DNA from: Leptospirillum ferrooxidans C2-3
Lineage (GTDB): Bacteria > Nitrospirota > Leptospirillia > Leptospirillales > Leptospirillaceae
Length of the DNA: 64,000 nt
Direction: 5' to 3'
NCBI RefSeq assembly: GCF_000284315.1
Contig: NC_017094.1
Span: forward strand, 1,271,486 to 1,335,485
This document shows, piece by piece, positions 1 to 8,802 of the stretch (position 1 is its first letter; each line of letters starts with the position of its first letter). Under the pieces are notes generated by a model. It saw only the letters and a list, made by a program, of their open reading frames with translations, had not been told where the DNA came from and searched no databases. The translations under genes were made by a program, and so were the position numbers.

Positions 1-145
1 TGAACCATCCCGTCCCGCACCCGATATCCAGGAGAGAGTCTCCCGCCTGATGATCGAGCGATCGGGAAATCAGGCGATATTCGGTTTCTCCAACCCAAAC
101 CCCTCTCGGAGATTCATACCAGCCATCGTAGGAAGCGGCATCCAT
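1..145 (-). CDS. SAM-dependent methyltransferase, N-terminal part (runs off the window)
   Basis: The minus-strand frame starting at the ATG at 145 reads MDAASYDGWYESPRG and reaches LLDIGCGTGWF, the glycine-rich motif I (SAM-binding loop) of class I methyltransferases, before the window ends. The start codon shares its A with the stop of the upstream desulfurase gene (TGATG), so the two are probably translationally coupled. The substrate cannot be told; the type resembles UbiE/BioC-like small-molecule methyltransferases. Fewer than 50 residues are visible. Confidence 0.7.
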   Translation of the reverse strand, partial: MDAASYDGWYESPRGVWVGETEYRLISRSLDHQAGDSLLDIGCGTGWF

Positions 146-1282
146 CAGGAGGTTCGCTCCCGCCATGCGGTGATCAGGAGATTCGCTGAAAAATCGATTT
201 CCGACTCGGTCGTGAAACGGCCGAGAGTCAGCCGGACTGCACCCAAGGCCCGACTTTTTTCGAGATGCATCGCGAGAAGGACCGGACTCGCCGCATGGAT
301 TCCCCCATGGCAGGCGCTTCCCGTGGAGGCCGCAATCCCGGGGGTGGCGGAGAGAAGATCCCATCCCTTTACCTTGGGAAAAGAGAGGTTCAGCGTATTG
401 GGAAGCCGATCCTCAGGATGCCCATTAAGACGGAGTCCGGGGATGGCGGCGGAGAGTCTTCCGTGAAGTTTCTCCCGAAGCCTCTGTATTCTGGCCGGCT
501 CCTCCCGGAGATTCTCCCGCGCCAGTCGGGCGGCCGTGCCCAAGGCCGCGATATAAGGGACGTTTTCGGTCCCGGGACGAAGCCCTCTTTCATGGCCCGC
601 ACCTGACATGATCGGAGAGAGCGATATTCCCTCACGTACATACAGGGCCCCAATCCCTTTGGGAGCATAGAATTTGTGGCCGGCAACGGTCAGAAGATCG
701 GCTCCGATCGTATTCACATCGACGGAGATCTTGCCAATCGCCTGAGCCGCATCAACATGGAACAATGCACCACAGGTGTGGGCAAGGTTCGCAATTTCAC
801 GCACTGGCTGGATCGTTCCGGTCTCATTGTTGGCGAGCATGACCGATACCAGCGCTGTGTTCTTGCCGAACGCTCTTTCAGCCTCCCGAAGGTCGACACG
901 ACCGAAGGAATCGACCGGGAGAAGAAGCAGACCCCCAACCCTCCTCCTTCCGGCGTAAAGATGGTTGCAATACCGACGGATGTTCGACGGCTGAAATCAC
1001 AAGGGAGGGGTTGCTTCTTCCCAGTTCCTGAGTGGTGCCCAATATCGCCAGATTGTTGGCCTCGGAAGCGGAACCGGTCAAGACAATCTCGTCCGCTTTC
1101 GCCCCGATCAGAGTCGCCACCTCTGCCCGTGAGAATTCCAGCTGTTCCTTGGCTTCCCGCCCAAAGAAATGATCGGAGGACGGGTTGCCGAAGCGTTCCC
1201 GGAACCAGGGCATCATGGCGTCCACAACCTCCGGATCTACGGGAGTCGTGGCATTGTAATCGAGATAGACCGGCCGAATCAG
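145..1282 (-). pseudogene. Cysteine desulfurase (NifS/IscS-like), frameshifted
   Basis: PLP enzyme that takes sulfur from cysteine for Fe-S or thio-modification pathways. The N-terminal half (from about 1282 to 930) contains VYLDYNATTPVDPEVV, FGNPSSDHFFGREA and AVEHPSVL. The C-terminal half (840 to 145) contains MLANNETGTIQPV, the PLP lysine in VAGHKFYAPKG and the catalytic cysteine in STGSACHGG. The halves lie in different frames; the shift falls near 928-935 at a run of five C on the plus strand, so it may be a real one-base indel or a sequencing error. No ATG/GTG/TTG precedes YLDYNATTP in frame: after an in-frame stop only a CTG (1282) or ATT is available, overlapping the end of the SHOCT gene. 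Everything else needed for activity is present. Confidence 0.8.
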
Positions 1283-1515
1283 TCCAGATCCTTTCGCATT
1301 TCAAGATATTGCTCGCGGGTGATCTCGCCTTTTGCGTAACGTTGGTCCAGCACTTCTTTCGGAGTTTCCTCCTTGCGCGGAGGAGAGGAATTCCCGCAAG
1401 AATCCCCTCCCATTCTTCTCATGAAGACCATCAGGAAAACTCCGAGTCCCGCCAGAAAAAGAAACGGAAAAATCCACATCCAGCCCATCGCCCACATACC
1501 GTTCATCCATGGCAT
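1279..1515 (-). CDS. SHOCT-domain small membrane protein
   Basis: 78 residues. A hydrophobic segment (about residues 9-32, Met/Trp/Phe-rich) is followed by a C-terminal SHOCT motif (EVLDQRYAKGEITREQYLEMRKDL), the short domain often found at the end of small bacterial membrane or secreted proteins. It sits 22 bp downstream of the CcdA-like gene and overlaps the presumed start of the cysteine desulfurase. The molecular role is unknown; the context suggests a link to thiol or metal handling. Confidence 0.75.
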   Translation of the reverse strand: MPWMNGMWAMGWMWIFPFLFLAGLGVFLMVFMRRMGGDSCGNSSPPRKEETPKEVLDQRYAKGEITREQYLEMRKDLD

Positions 1516-1537
1516 TTTTTACCCTCCAATCATCTGG

Positions 1538-2272
1538 TCAAGTCTGAGCCGGAAACACTTTTGCCAGCCATAAATAATAGCCGGCCACGAGAAACATGAG
1601 CGTGGCGCTTGCATAGCGCACCCAGCTGATTCCGTTGATCCGGCATCCTGCCTCCAGGACCCGGTCGGATGCAACCCCAGCCAGAATAAAGGGGGCACTC
1701 CTGCCAAGACCAAAGGAAAATCCCAGCAAAGCGCCATATGCAGGCGTCATGTGAGGCATCCCCAGGCCGAAAAGAACCATGAGAGAAATCAGTGGAGCGC
1801 CGAGACTATAGACCAGCCCGACAAAAAAAGCCCATGGGATGGTTGCCGGAGTATTGGACTTGAATACGGGATGTCCAGGCGATTTTCTCCGGAGAATCCA
1901 GATTCCCACAAAAAGGGCCAGCCCCACCATGGCGAGGCTCCATATTCGCCGCATTTCCCCGCCAACCATCAACGATACACTTCCGGCGACTGCTCCCAGA
2001 AGAATCATTCCAAGCCACATTCCGCCAGCAAAAGCCGATCCCAGCCAGAGGCCCTTTCTTCTTCCGGAAGAGACGTCTTCGGCCCCGGAAGTACCGGCAA
2101 TCCCCAGCATGGTCGGAATCGTAAAAGGACAGCCTGCGGTTCCGATCGCCCCAGCAACAATCATCAGGACGACCAGTAAAAGGCTTGGACCATGATCCAG
2201 TATCACGAGCCAGAATTTCAGGAAGGAAAGAAGCCAGGACGAGCCTGCTCCTTCCGGAAGAGACTTTTCCAT
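1538..2272 (-). CDS. CcdA/DsbD-like transmembrane electron-transfer protein
   Basis: 244 residues with about six hydrophobic segments. The first membrane segment carries GTAGCPFTIPTMLG, matching the Cys-Pro motif of the CcdA/DsbD membrane domain that passes electrons from cytoplasmic thioredoxin to the periplasm. The second half has the symmetric SLGAPLISLMVLFGLG, where the expected second cysteine is alanine. If that is real, the usual two-cysteine relay is altered and the protein may be a divergent CcdA relative acting in transport rather than thiol exchange. It lies between OsmC and SHOCT genes. Confidence 0.65.
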   Translation of the reverse strand: MEKSLPEGAGSSWLLSFLKFWLVILDHGPSLLLVVLMIVAGAIGTAGCPFTIPTMLGIAGTSGAEDVSSGRRKGLWLGSAFAGGMWLGMILLGAVAGSVSLMVGGEMRRIWSLAMVGLALFVGIWILRRKSPGHPVFKSNTPATIPWAFFVGLVYSLGAPLISLMVLFGLGMPHMTPAYGALLGFSFGLGRSAPFILAGVASDRVLEAGCRINGISWVRYASATLMFLVAGYYLWLAKVFPAQT

Positions 2273-2313
2273 TTTTCAGACATCCTCTTCGAATGATTTT
2301 TTGCCGATGTTTT

Positions 2314-2880
2314 TCAGACTTTTTTCAGCTCAGAAAAAACCGGCACCGGGTTTCTGATAATATCCAGAACTGGAGAGATCTCCTGCGATGTGGTCCACAG
2401 ATCCTGGAGCTCTGCATCCGTCGCGCTGCTTTTGACCCGGCAGATCACTCGGATACCTTCGTATCCCGGACGGACGCTTTTTGAGAGTCCCAGAAATCCC
2501 TGCAAGTCAAGATCGCCTTCCAGTTCGAGCTCCATGGAATCGATTCCGATTCCGCGTGCCGTGGCATTGTAGACCAATCCGACAACCAGACAAGACGCCA
2601 GAGCGTGAAGAACTGCCTCCACGGCATTTGGCCCGGCATCGCCTCCAAGAAGGACCGGCGGTTCATCGCCTTCCAGAACAAAAGGATTCTTTCTGGAAGA
2701 ATCTTCTTTTCCCGTTCCGTAAAACCCCTGGATTGTCGTTTTGGAATGTGCCCCGGCAACCCATCTGTTATGGGCCCGGAACCTGAAGCGTGCAAGGGAG
2801 GGATCAGACTTGACCGCTGTAACGGTTCCGATCAATGCCTCCAGATTGACCCCGTTTGGTGCTTTTTCCGTATTCTCCAT
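2314..2880 (-). CDS. OsmC-family peroxiredoxin-like protein
   Basis: 188 residues with the OsmC fold signature: GGDAGPNAVEAVLHALASCLVVGLVYNATARG in pieces places the first reactive cysteine after LAS, and the second cysteine is in IRVICRVKSSA. OsmC/YhfA proteins reduce organic hydroperoxides or act on low-molecular-weight persulfides. The gene is first of the minus-strand group and divergent from the persulfide-dioxygenase-like MBL gene, supporting a shared thiol/sulfane-sulfur role (inference). Confidence 0.85.
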   Translation of the reverse strand: MENTEKAPNGVNLEALIGTVTAVKSDPSLARFRFRAHNRWVAGAHSKTTIQGFYGTGKEDSSRKNPFVLEGDEPPVLLGGDAGPNAVEAVLHALASCLVVGLVYNATARGIGIDSMELELEGDLDLQGFLGLSKSVRPGYEGIRVICRVKSSATDAELQDLWTTSQEISPVLDIIRNPVPVFSELKKV

Positions 2881-2995
2881 CGATGTCTCCTTATAAAGGG
2901 AACTCCATTTTCTTGATCTCTGGAGGACTCCAGAGTCTTTTCCTGGAGATGGAAAGAAAGTGGATCAGAAAGCTCCTGAATCCTGCGCTTTGCAG

Positions 2996-3025
2996 TTTGA
3001 CTGCATTGACTTTGACTGCATTGAG
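2996..3025. repeat. Two tandem copies of a 15-bp repeat in the osmC/MBL intergenic region
   Basis: TTTGACTGCATTGAC at 2996-3010 is followed directly by TTTGACTGCATTGAG at 3011-3025, and a third partial TTGAC follows at 3028. The array lies between divergent genes and just upstream of a good promoter-like element, so it may bind a regulator such as the ArsR protein encoded at 3850-4254. Confidence 0.6.
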
Positions 3026-3027
3026 AC

Positions 3028-3057
3028 TTGACAGGATGCTCCACCCCTGCCTATCCT
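3028..3057 (+). promoter_or_regulatory. Sigma70-like promoter for the MBL-ArsR-MFS operon
   Basis: TTGACA (3028-3033), an 18-bp spacer, then TATCCT (3052-3057), about 65 bp upstream of the MBL start. Only the two hexamers and the spacing are seen; activity is inferred. Confidence 0.5.
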
Positions 3058-3121
3058 AGTCAAAAGTTTTCATAGTTGCAATCTTTCTAAAATTAAATAA
3101 TTCTAACACAAAGAGGTACCC

Positions 3122-3853
3122 ATGTTTTTCAAACAATTTGCGACTCAGGAAGCGACACTGTCCTATTTTTATGGATGTGGAGGACTGGGCAAAGCCATAG
3201 CGGTTGATGTCGTCCTGGGCGATGAGGACTGGTTTGTTTTGGAAGCTGAAAAAGCCGGTGTCCGCATTGCCTATGTCGTCGATACCCATGTTCATGCCGA
3301 CCATGTCTCGGGAGGGCGCCGGCTCGCAGAAAGGACCGGAGCAGAGTTCTGCCTTCACGAAAATGCCGGGAAGATCGTACGATCTCCTTTCCATTTTCTG
3401 AAAGATGGCGAGATTCTCGAAACGGGGAATGTCCTGACGAAAATCCTCCATACGCCGGGACACACCCCGGACAGTATCTGTCTTCTGGTCTCTGATCTCC
3501 GCCGCGGAGAGGATCCATGGTTCGTCCTGACCGGAGACACCTTGTTCGTCGGGTCAGTCGGACGACCGGACCTGGGAGGGAAACCGGAAATTCTGGCTGG
3601 AGAGATCTTTTACAGTCTCCGCGACAAAATCCTTTCTCTTCCCGACGAAGTGGAAATCTATCCCGGCCATACCTCCGGAAGTGTTTGTGGTGCGGGCATC
3701 TCCGGAAAACCCTCCTCGACGGTCGGATTTGAAAAACGCTTCAATCCCTTTCTTGCGCTCAAGGATCCTGCCGTTTTCGTTTCCGCCCTGACCGCCGAGA
3801 TTCCGGAAAAGCCGGCGGAATTTGAGAGAATCGTCGCTGCCAACTGCGTATGA
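3122..3853 (+). CDS. MBL-fold persulfide dioxygenase-like protein (ETHE1/Blh type)
   Basis: 243 residues. Metal-binding motifs in order: DTHVHADHVSGG (HxHxDH), HTPGHTPDS, TGDTLFVGSVGRPDL and IYPGHTSGSVCG, with GKPSSTVGFEKRFNPFL at the C-terminal end. This pattern matches ETHE1-type sulfur dioxygenases, which oxidise glutathione persulfide to sulfite, rather than beta-lactamases or glyoxalase II. There is an AAAGAGG ribosome site 5 bp before the ATG. The ATGA overlap with the ArsR gene and the ArsR/MFS overlap make a tight three-gene operon, with a fourth coupled gene after it. Iron dependence is assumed from the family. Confidence 0.85.
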   Translation: MFFKQFATQEATLSYFYGCGGLGKAIAVDVVLGDEDWFVLEAEKAGVRIAYVVDTHVHADHVSGGRRLAERTGAEFCLHENAGKIVRSPFHFLKDGEILETGNVLTKILHTPGHTPDSICLLVSDLRRGEDPWFVLTGDTLFVGSVGRPDLGGKPEILAGEIFYSLRDKILSLPDEVEIYPGHTSGSVCGAGISGKPSSTVGFEKRFNPFLALKDPAVFVSALTAEIPEKPAEFERIVAANCV

Positions 3854-4254
3854 AAAGTCTTGAACGATTCATTATTGAGGAGAGCCTGAAAATCATGGAT
3901 ACCGTTCGTTTTGTTCTCGTATCGGAGATGTTTTCTGCCATGTCTCATCCAAAGCGTCTCGAAATCATCAGTCATATAGGACTATCGAACCGGGGCTCGG
4001 GTGAGCTTGCTGAACTGACACACCTCTCGAAAGCCAATGTCTCCCAACATCTGAATGTTCTAAAAGCACGAGGGCTTGTTGTCTGCGAGAAATCAGGAAC
4101 GGCCTGCCGCTACCGGCTGACCAGCTCCAAGGTTCTCGAAATCTGTGATCTCATTCGTCAGATGATTCTTGAGCAAATGGAAACCACTTCAGAGAAAAGA
4201 AAAAGTCTAGCGAACGTCACCCCATTCGTCCGGGAGAAGAAAGAGAAGGCATGA
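3850..4254 (+). CDS. ArsR/SmtB-family transcriptional regulator
   Basis: 134 residues with a winged helix-turn-helix: MFSAMSHPKRLEIISHI, LTHLSKANVSQHLNVLKARGLV (recognition helix) and the wing KSGTACRYRLTS. One Cys lies in LVVCEKSGTAC and another nearby, so thiol or metal sensing is possible, as in persulfide-responsive ArsR proteins (BigR/SqrR), though their exact cysteine pair cannot be confirmed here. The start overlaps the MBL stop (ATGA). It probably represses this operon; the 15-bp repeats upstream are candidate targets. Confidence 0.85.
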   Translation: MKSLERFIIEESLKIMDTVRFVLVSEMFSAMSHPKRLEIISHIGLSNRGSGELAELTHLSKANVSQHLNVLKARGLVVCEKSGTACRYRLTSSKVLEICDLIRQMILEQMETTSEKRKSLANVTPFVREKKEKA

Positions 4255-5567
4255 CCGCTGCGGATTCTTTCCAGCGAGGCATTCGCCCCAATCTGAACCA
4301 GTTTCTCCAGCAAATCCTCCAGGTCTTTTTCGTGGGACTCATGATCGGCATGGAACGCACGGCCCTGCCAGGTCTGGCCCAGAAAGATTTCGGCGTCGCA
4401 AAGGGGTCCTTCCTGTTCCTTCTCTCTTTCCTGTTCTCCTTCGGACTGGTCAAGGGGATCCTGAACTTCATCGCAGGATCCCTCTCCGACCGGATCGGAC
4501 GAAAACGGGTTCTGGTCATGGGGTGGATCGCCGGACTCCCCATTCCGTTTCTTATTCTCATGGCCCCCAACTGGTGGTGGATCGTTCTGGCCAATGTCTT
4601 TCTGGGAATCAACCAGGGATTTGCCTGGTCAATGACCGTCACGAGCAAGGTGGACATTACATTGCCCGAAGAGAGGGGGATGGCGACCGGCATAAACGAA
4701 AGTGCGGGGTATTTCGCAGTAGGGATCTCCGGCATCGTCACCGGATATCTTTCCGTACGCTACGGTTCCCGGGAGACACTCTTCTGGTTCGGCCTCTCGG
4801 TCGTCACCATCGCCCTCGTCCTGGCCATCGGCTTCATCCGGGAAACACTCCCATGGGCCAAGGCGGAGCATGCCGAACACCGGAATAATACCTTTTCGGG
4901 CCCCCCGCCACGATTTCCTGAAGGGGTCTCCGAACACCCCGGAGCCAGAGAAATCTTCCTTCTCGTGTCCTTTCGCCACCCCACATTCCGCGCCCTTTCC
5001 CAGGCCGGGATCGCCAACAAGATCGCCGACACGCTGGTCTGGGGCCTTCTTCCCGTTTTTCTTCTGGGACGGGGAGTCACTCTCACCGCGACCGGCTGGG
5101 TGACCGGACTCTATGCCATGGTGTGGGGCGTTTCGCAGATCGTCACGGGCAGGATCTCAGACCGGATCGGGCGAAAGATCCCCATTGTGTCAGGACTCTG
5201 GTGTCTTGCCGGAGGAATTTTAGCCATGGCGCTCTCCGAAAACCAGCCATTCCGGCTTTTCTCGGCGACGGTGATGGGGGTTGGAATGGCACTTCTCTAT
5301 CCGAATCTTGTGGCCGCTGTAGCGGATATTTCTCCTCCGGCTTGGCGAGGAAAAGCACTGGGCACCTACCGCTACTGGCGGGACACGGGGTATGCCATCG
5401 GAGCTCTTCTTCTTGGCGCCATCGCCCAGTGGAGACAGGAAGTGATATTGACATTTTGGGTCACCTCCGGACTTTTGATCCTCTCCGGACTCTGGGTCGC
5501 TCTGGGTGCCGAGGAAACCCATCCCTTAATAAACCCGTCCCAGAAAATCCGGACACTTTCCGAATGA
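4251..5567 (+). CDS. Major facilitator superfamily transporter
   Basis: 438 residues with about 12 hydrophobic segments and two MFS loop motifs, SLSDRIGRKRVLVMGW in the N half and GRISDRIGRKIPIVSG in the C half. It overlaps the ArsR stop (ATGA) and its own stop overlaps the next start (ATGA). The operon partners suggest export of a sulfur compound or metalloid complex, but substrate cannot be read from sequence. Confidence 0.85.
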   Translation: MTAADSFQRGIRPNLNQFLQQILQVFFVGLMIGMERTALPGLAQKDFGVAKGSFLFLLSFLFSFGLVKGILNFIAGSLSDRIGRKRVLVMGWIAGLPIPFLILMAPNWWWIVLANVFLGINQGFAWSMTVTSKVDITLPEERGMATGINESAGYFAVGISGIVTGYLSVRYGSRETLFWFGLSVVTIALVLAIGFIRETLPWAKAEHAEHRNNTFSGPPPRFPEGVSEHPGAREIFLLVSFRHPTFRALSQAGIANKIADTLVWGLLPVFLLGRGVTLTATGWVTGLYAMVWGVSQIVTGRISDRIGRKIPIVSGLWCLAGGILAMALSENQPFRLFSATVMGVGMALLYPNLVAAVADISPPAWRGKALGTYRYWRDTGYAIGALLLGAIAQWRQEVILTFWVTSGLLILSGLWVALGAEETHPLINPSQKIRTLSE

Positions 5568-6694
5568 AAGGAACTCTTGTGGGTAAAATTGCTTTTTTTC
5601 TCCCAAGCATCACCATTTTCTTCTTGTTCACAGACGCTTGGGCCGATCCGCCAGGACCCTCCCCTCAACCTGCGATTCCTGTCCCTAAAAACTCTTCCTC
5701 TCTCCCTCCCGTCTCTTCCCGAATATCGGATTCTACTGACACGACCCCGCTTTCATTCAATGGTCCCGACGCCCTCTCCGCTTACAAACACTCCTGGAAC
5801 CCACTCACGGCGGGACCGAACATGGTCTCCTATGCCGACACTCTTCCCGAGGGGGTTTTCAATGCCCGGTTCTTTTTTTACAGCCGGTTCACCCAGGCCC
5901 AATACACCAACAGCGGGGGAATCACGGGACTTCCACCGGGCTTCTATGAAACACAGATGCTCGCCCTGGAAGCCATGTATTTTGGCCTCGGATCCAATAC
6001 GGAACTTGCGATTCTTCCTTCTCTTATCGGAACGGATTCATCGATCGGAGGATCATCGATAAACGGATGGGGACTGAATGATTTCAGTATCGGAATCAAG
6101 CACCGGTGGATTATCCAGGACCCGAACTCGGCCCGTCCGTCCTTCGCGACGTTTCTTTTTTTGACGCTCCCGACCACTTCCTGGCTTGGGACACCCGTTC
6201 CAAAGGGAGGGCTTCCTCCCATTTCGGTTCTCCCCGCCACCCATTTTGGAAGCCCATCCATTACCACGACATTTCTTCTTCGAAAGAACATTCGTCCGCT
6301 CCGTTTCTACGGCGGACTTTATTACACCTACGGATTTCCCGGCATGGAATCGCTCACTGCGGCCGATTCACCAATCTTTGCCCAGTTTGGTGATCTAGTC
6401 CAGTACAAGATGGCAGTTGAAGATGTGGTCAACGAAAAGCACGGACTGGGATTCATCCTGGAAATGGTGGGTCTTTCGGAGCTTCCGTTTTCGGCCGATG
6501 GACTACCGGTCAATACCACCCCCAGAAGTTTCAATCTGATCGCGGTGCAGCCAACTTTCGAGGTAAACATCACACCCAAACTCGCCCTTTCGGTTGGTGT
6601 TCTTCTTCCCGCTTGGGGAAACAACGAATATCTGGCCACGACTCCGAACTTTTCTCTCTGGTACTACTTCGGAAGCGGCACCCTTCAGCGATAA
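5564..6694 (+). CDS. Exported beta-barrel-like outer membrane protein
   Basis: 376 residues. The start ATG overlaps the MFS stop. A hydrophobic signal segment (about residues 6-26) ends in DAWADPPG and is followed by a Pro/Ser-rich linker. The rest has alternating aromatic strands, such as FNARFFFYSRFTQAQY, FLFLTLPTTSW, LRFYGGLYYTYGF and FSLWYYFGSGTLQR at the end, typical of outer-membrane channel or transporter-like (MetA-pathway phenol-degradation, DUF) barrels. It may work with the upstream MFS pump. Upstream codons in the same frame read through the MFS gene out of phase and are not part of it. Confidence 0.65.
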   Translation: MKGTLVGKIAFFLPSITIFFLFTDAWADPPGPSPQPAIPVPKNSSSLPPVSSRISDSTDTTPLSFNGPDALSAYKHSWNPLTAGPNMVSYADTLPEGVFNARFFFYSRFTQAQYTNSGGITGLPPGFYETQMLALEAMYFGLGSNTELAILPSLIGTDSSIGGSSINGWGLNDFSIGIKHRWIIQDPNSARPSFATFLFLTLPTTSWLGTPVPKGGLPPISVLPATHFGSPSITTTFLLRKNIRPLRFYGGLYYTYGFPGMESLTAADSPIFAQFGDLVQYKMAVEDVVNEKHGLGFILEMVGLSELPFSADGLPVNTTPRSFNLIAVQPTFEVNITPKLALSVGVLLPAWGNNEYLATTPNFSLWYYFGSGTLQR

Positions 6695-6813
6695 GAGCAG
6701 GCTGTTCCAAAGTTTTTTCTCTTCAAAATACTGGATGAGTTTTGTCACGAGCCTATTTCCATGAGGATGGTGACCTCTCCCCGGCGTGAGCGGCAGAGCT
6801 TACCGGGGTCTGA

Positions 6814-7542
6814 CCGGAAGACTTCAGCCCATATAACAGAGATTTCACAGATTGGCGACGTCTTCTTCAATGGTGGATGTGCAAAAACACACTGGAGGAG
6901 CATCCGTCTCCCAAAGAAATCACGAAATGGTTTGACTATGTGTCAAAGAATTTTATCTATCAGAGCTCGTGGGGGCTAGGCAGTTTGATTGCCGTTGTCT
7001 TAAACGATAACGATTTTGCTCCCATAAGACCGATGAATATCGATGATTGGCCCAGAGCTGGCCTACCATGGATTGCTTTTTGGATGAAGGAACTATTCAC
7101 TTGGGGTACGCTGGAGCCCGTTGCCGCGTTCCTTCTGGCCCGAGGCGATACTAAGACAAGAGGTGAGGCAGAACAAAAAGCTCAAGAATACTATGATTCC
7201 AGGCCTGCTAAAACCTATGCGAATGATTTGCTAGATCCACGCGCCATTCGCGTTTGGGCTCAGGAAACTCGACCTAGTCAGCGTACCTTAAGGGAGCCTG
7301 TTGATTTTGAGCAACTGGTCCGATTGACAAGGGAACGGGATATTTACCGATACCATCAAGTGTACGTTACCCCGATTGTCGTAAATGGAGGTTGGACATG
7401 GATCGACAAGGCTGGGTATGACGTTGCCAAAGGACCAATCAATGAAGACGTTCGGCTCAACGTTGAACAATATGAGTTTACCCTGGATATATCACACACC
7501 AAGGTCACGGGACGACAGTACTTGGCATACCAACTGCCGTGA
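6814..7542 (+). pseudogene. C-terminal remnant of a large (possibly helicase-type) accessory protein
   Basis: Open from a stop at 6811; the first ATG is at 6877 (221 residues), but the codons before it read as convincing protein (DFTDWRRLLQWWMCKN), so the 5' end is probably lost. Segments such as WPRAGLPWIAFWMKELFTWGTLEPVAAFLLARG and YDSRPAKTYANDLLDPRA (in parts) recall C-terminal regions of defence-island DEAD/DEAH helicases. That assignment is from memory and weak. It lies next to a TA pair in the first accessory island. Confidence 0.4.
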
Positions 7543-7650
7543 CGTTCAGCGCTCTGTCGACAAAGGAAAGCTGTGGAGTGATGGGAATTGAATCCACATA
7601 GGCTTTTCTGAAATGTGTAGCAAGAATCATGGGAAGTTTCGATTTGCATT

Positions 7651-8019
7651 ATGGTAACATATGAGTTACTATCAAATATGTCCTTCCAAGTACAAGAATT
7701 GATGGAAGAAAATGGATCAAGCCCCTATGCCGATTGGTTCCAATCGCTTGATCCGACGGCTGCGGCGAAAATCGCCGTAGCTAAGATCAGAATGGAACAA
7801 GGCAATCTATCGAATGTCAAATGGTTCCAAGGGATTGGAGAATACAGAATAGATTGGGGGCCTGGCTATCGAATCCATCTGGCTAAAGAGGGGGAGAAAA
7901 TCATTACCCTGCTTGGCGGAGGAACAAAAAAGGGGCAGCAGAAAGATATCATACAAGCGGTCCAATTATGGGAAAACTATAAGAAACGAAAGGCAAAAGG
8001 AATAAAAAGGAGTCCGTGA
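7651..8019 (+). CDS. Type II toxin, Gp49/HigB-like (RelE/ParE superfamily)
   Basis: 122 residues. The pattern YADWFQSLDPTAAAKIAVAK, WFQGIGEYRIDWGPGYRIHL and LLGGGTKKGQQKDI ending in WENYKKRK is that of the phage-derived Gp49-like (DUF891) addiction-module killer family, which act as ribosome-dependent mRNA endonucleases. Several in-frame ATGs lie near the start, so the N-terminus is uncertain. The stop overlaps the antitoxin GTG start (GTGA), toxin-first order as in higBA. Confidence 0.85.
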   Translation: MVTYELLSNMSFQVQELMEENGSSPYADWFQSLDPTAAAKIAVAKIRMEQGNLSNVKWFQGIGEYRIDWGPGYRIHLAKEGEKIITLLGGGTKKGQQKDIIQAVQLWENYKKRKAKGIKRSP

Positions 8020-8342
8020 ACATGGCTTTAACCAGAGATTTTAAAGAAACCGTTGTCGCTCGCGTTAAGAGTGATCCTGCTTTTGCGCAAGCTCTGCTCG
8101 ATGAGGCCGTGAACCTTTTTCTGAACGGTGAACCAGACATCGCTAGGCTTGTCCTGCGAGACTTGGTGAATGCAACAATAGGATTTGAAGGTTTAGCGAC
8201 GGACATCCATAAATCCAGTAAAAGTATTCATCGGATGCTGTCCAGATCCGGAAATCCAACGATGGAAAATTTTTCAATCATTATCACAGCCATTAAAAAA
8301 GCTCTCCATGTTGACATAAAGGCGCAAGTCGTTCCTGGATGA
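8016..8342 (+). CDS. HigA-like antitoxin with helix-turn-helix
   Basis: 108 residues, starting at GTG 8016 with AAAAGGAG just upstream (an ATG two codons later is the alternative). DFKETVVARVKSDPAFAQALLDEA and LATDIHKSSKSIHRMLSRSGNPTMENFSII are the typical addiction-module antidote sequence with an Xre-type HTH that recognises the operon promoter. It overlaps the toxin gene by four bases and is expected to neutralise it and autoregulate. Confidence 0.85.
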   Translation: MNMALTRDFKETVVARVKSDPAFAQALLDEAVNLFLNGEPDIARLVLRDLVNATIGFEGLATDIHKSSKSIHRMLSRSGNPTMENFSIIITAIKKALHVDIKAQVVPG

Positions 8343-8424
8343 TCATTCTTGAAAGTTGGAGAATACATGACTTCAAATTTTTCGGAAAAAGCGGCCTTTC
8401 AACAATACCTTGGGAGACATAAAA

Positions 8425-8713
8425 ATGAAAAAACTTGAAACCCGGCCATAGGATCCAGCAGAACACCTCAAAACCGAAGAAGATATGGCCGCATATCTCG
8501 AAGCGGCCCTGGAGGATGGAGACCCCGCACTCGTGGCCGCTACCCTAAGAGATATTGCACGGGCGAAAGGAAGGACGCAAATCGCACGAGACACAGTCCT
8601 TGGACGGGAGAGCGTTTACAAGGCCTAATCGGCAGAGAGGAAATCCTGAGTTAACAACCGTTCTCAAAGTTCTTCGGCCTCTGGGATTTCGACTCTACGC
8701 CACCGTTGGGTAA
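8425..8713 (+). pseudogene. Decayed addiction-module antidote (HigA-like) with two stops and a frameshift
   Basis: Reading from ATG 8425 gives MKKLETRP-stop-DPAEHLKTEEDMAAYLEAAL, a near-perfect antidote (graTA/HigA-like DNA-binding) sequence broken by TAG at codon 9 (8449-8451, where relatives have Trp) and TAA at codon 68 (8626-8628, in the recognition helix). One extra base near 8637 moves the remainder (NPELTTVLKVLRPLGFRLYATVG) to the next frame, ending at 8713. No toxin partner is visible beside it. It follows the intact TA pair by about 80 bp. Confidence 0.8.
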
Positions 8714-8802
8714 TGGTCATCTGCATTTTTCACACATAAACTTGGATTCAAAGGTGTGATCGAAATGGTTTCACCCAAAGATAGAATATTGATCGGGAAA
8801 GG

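Noticed and set aside
5123-5563. Long N-terminal extension of the beta-barrel protein
   Set aside because: These codons overlap the MFS gene out of frame; the signal peptide starts at 5564.
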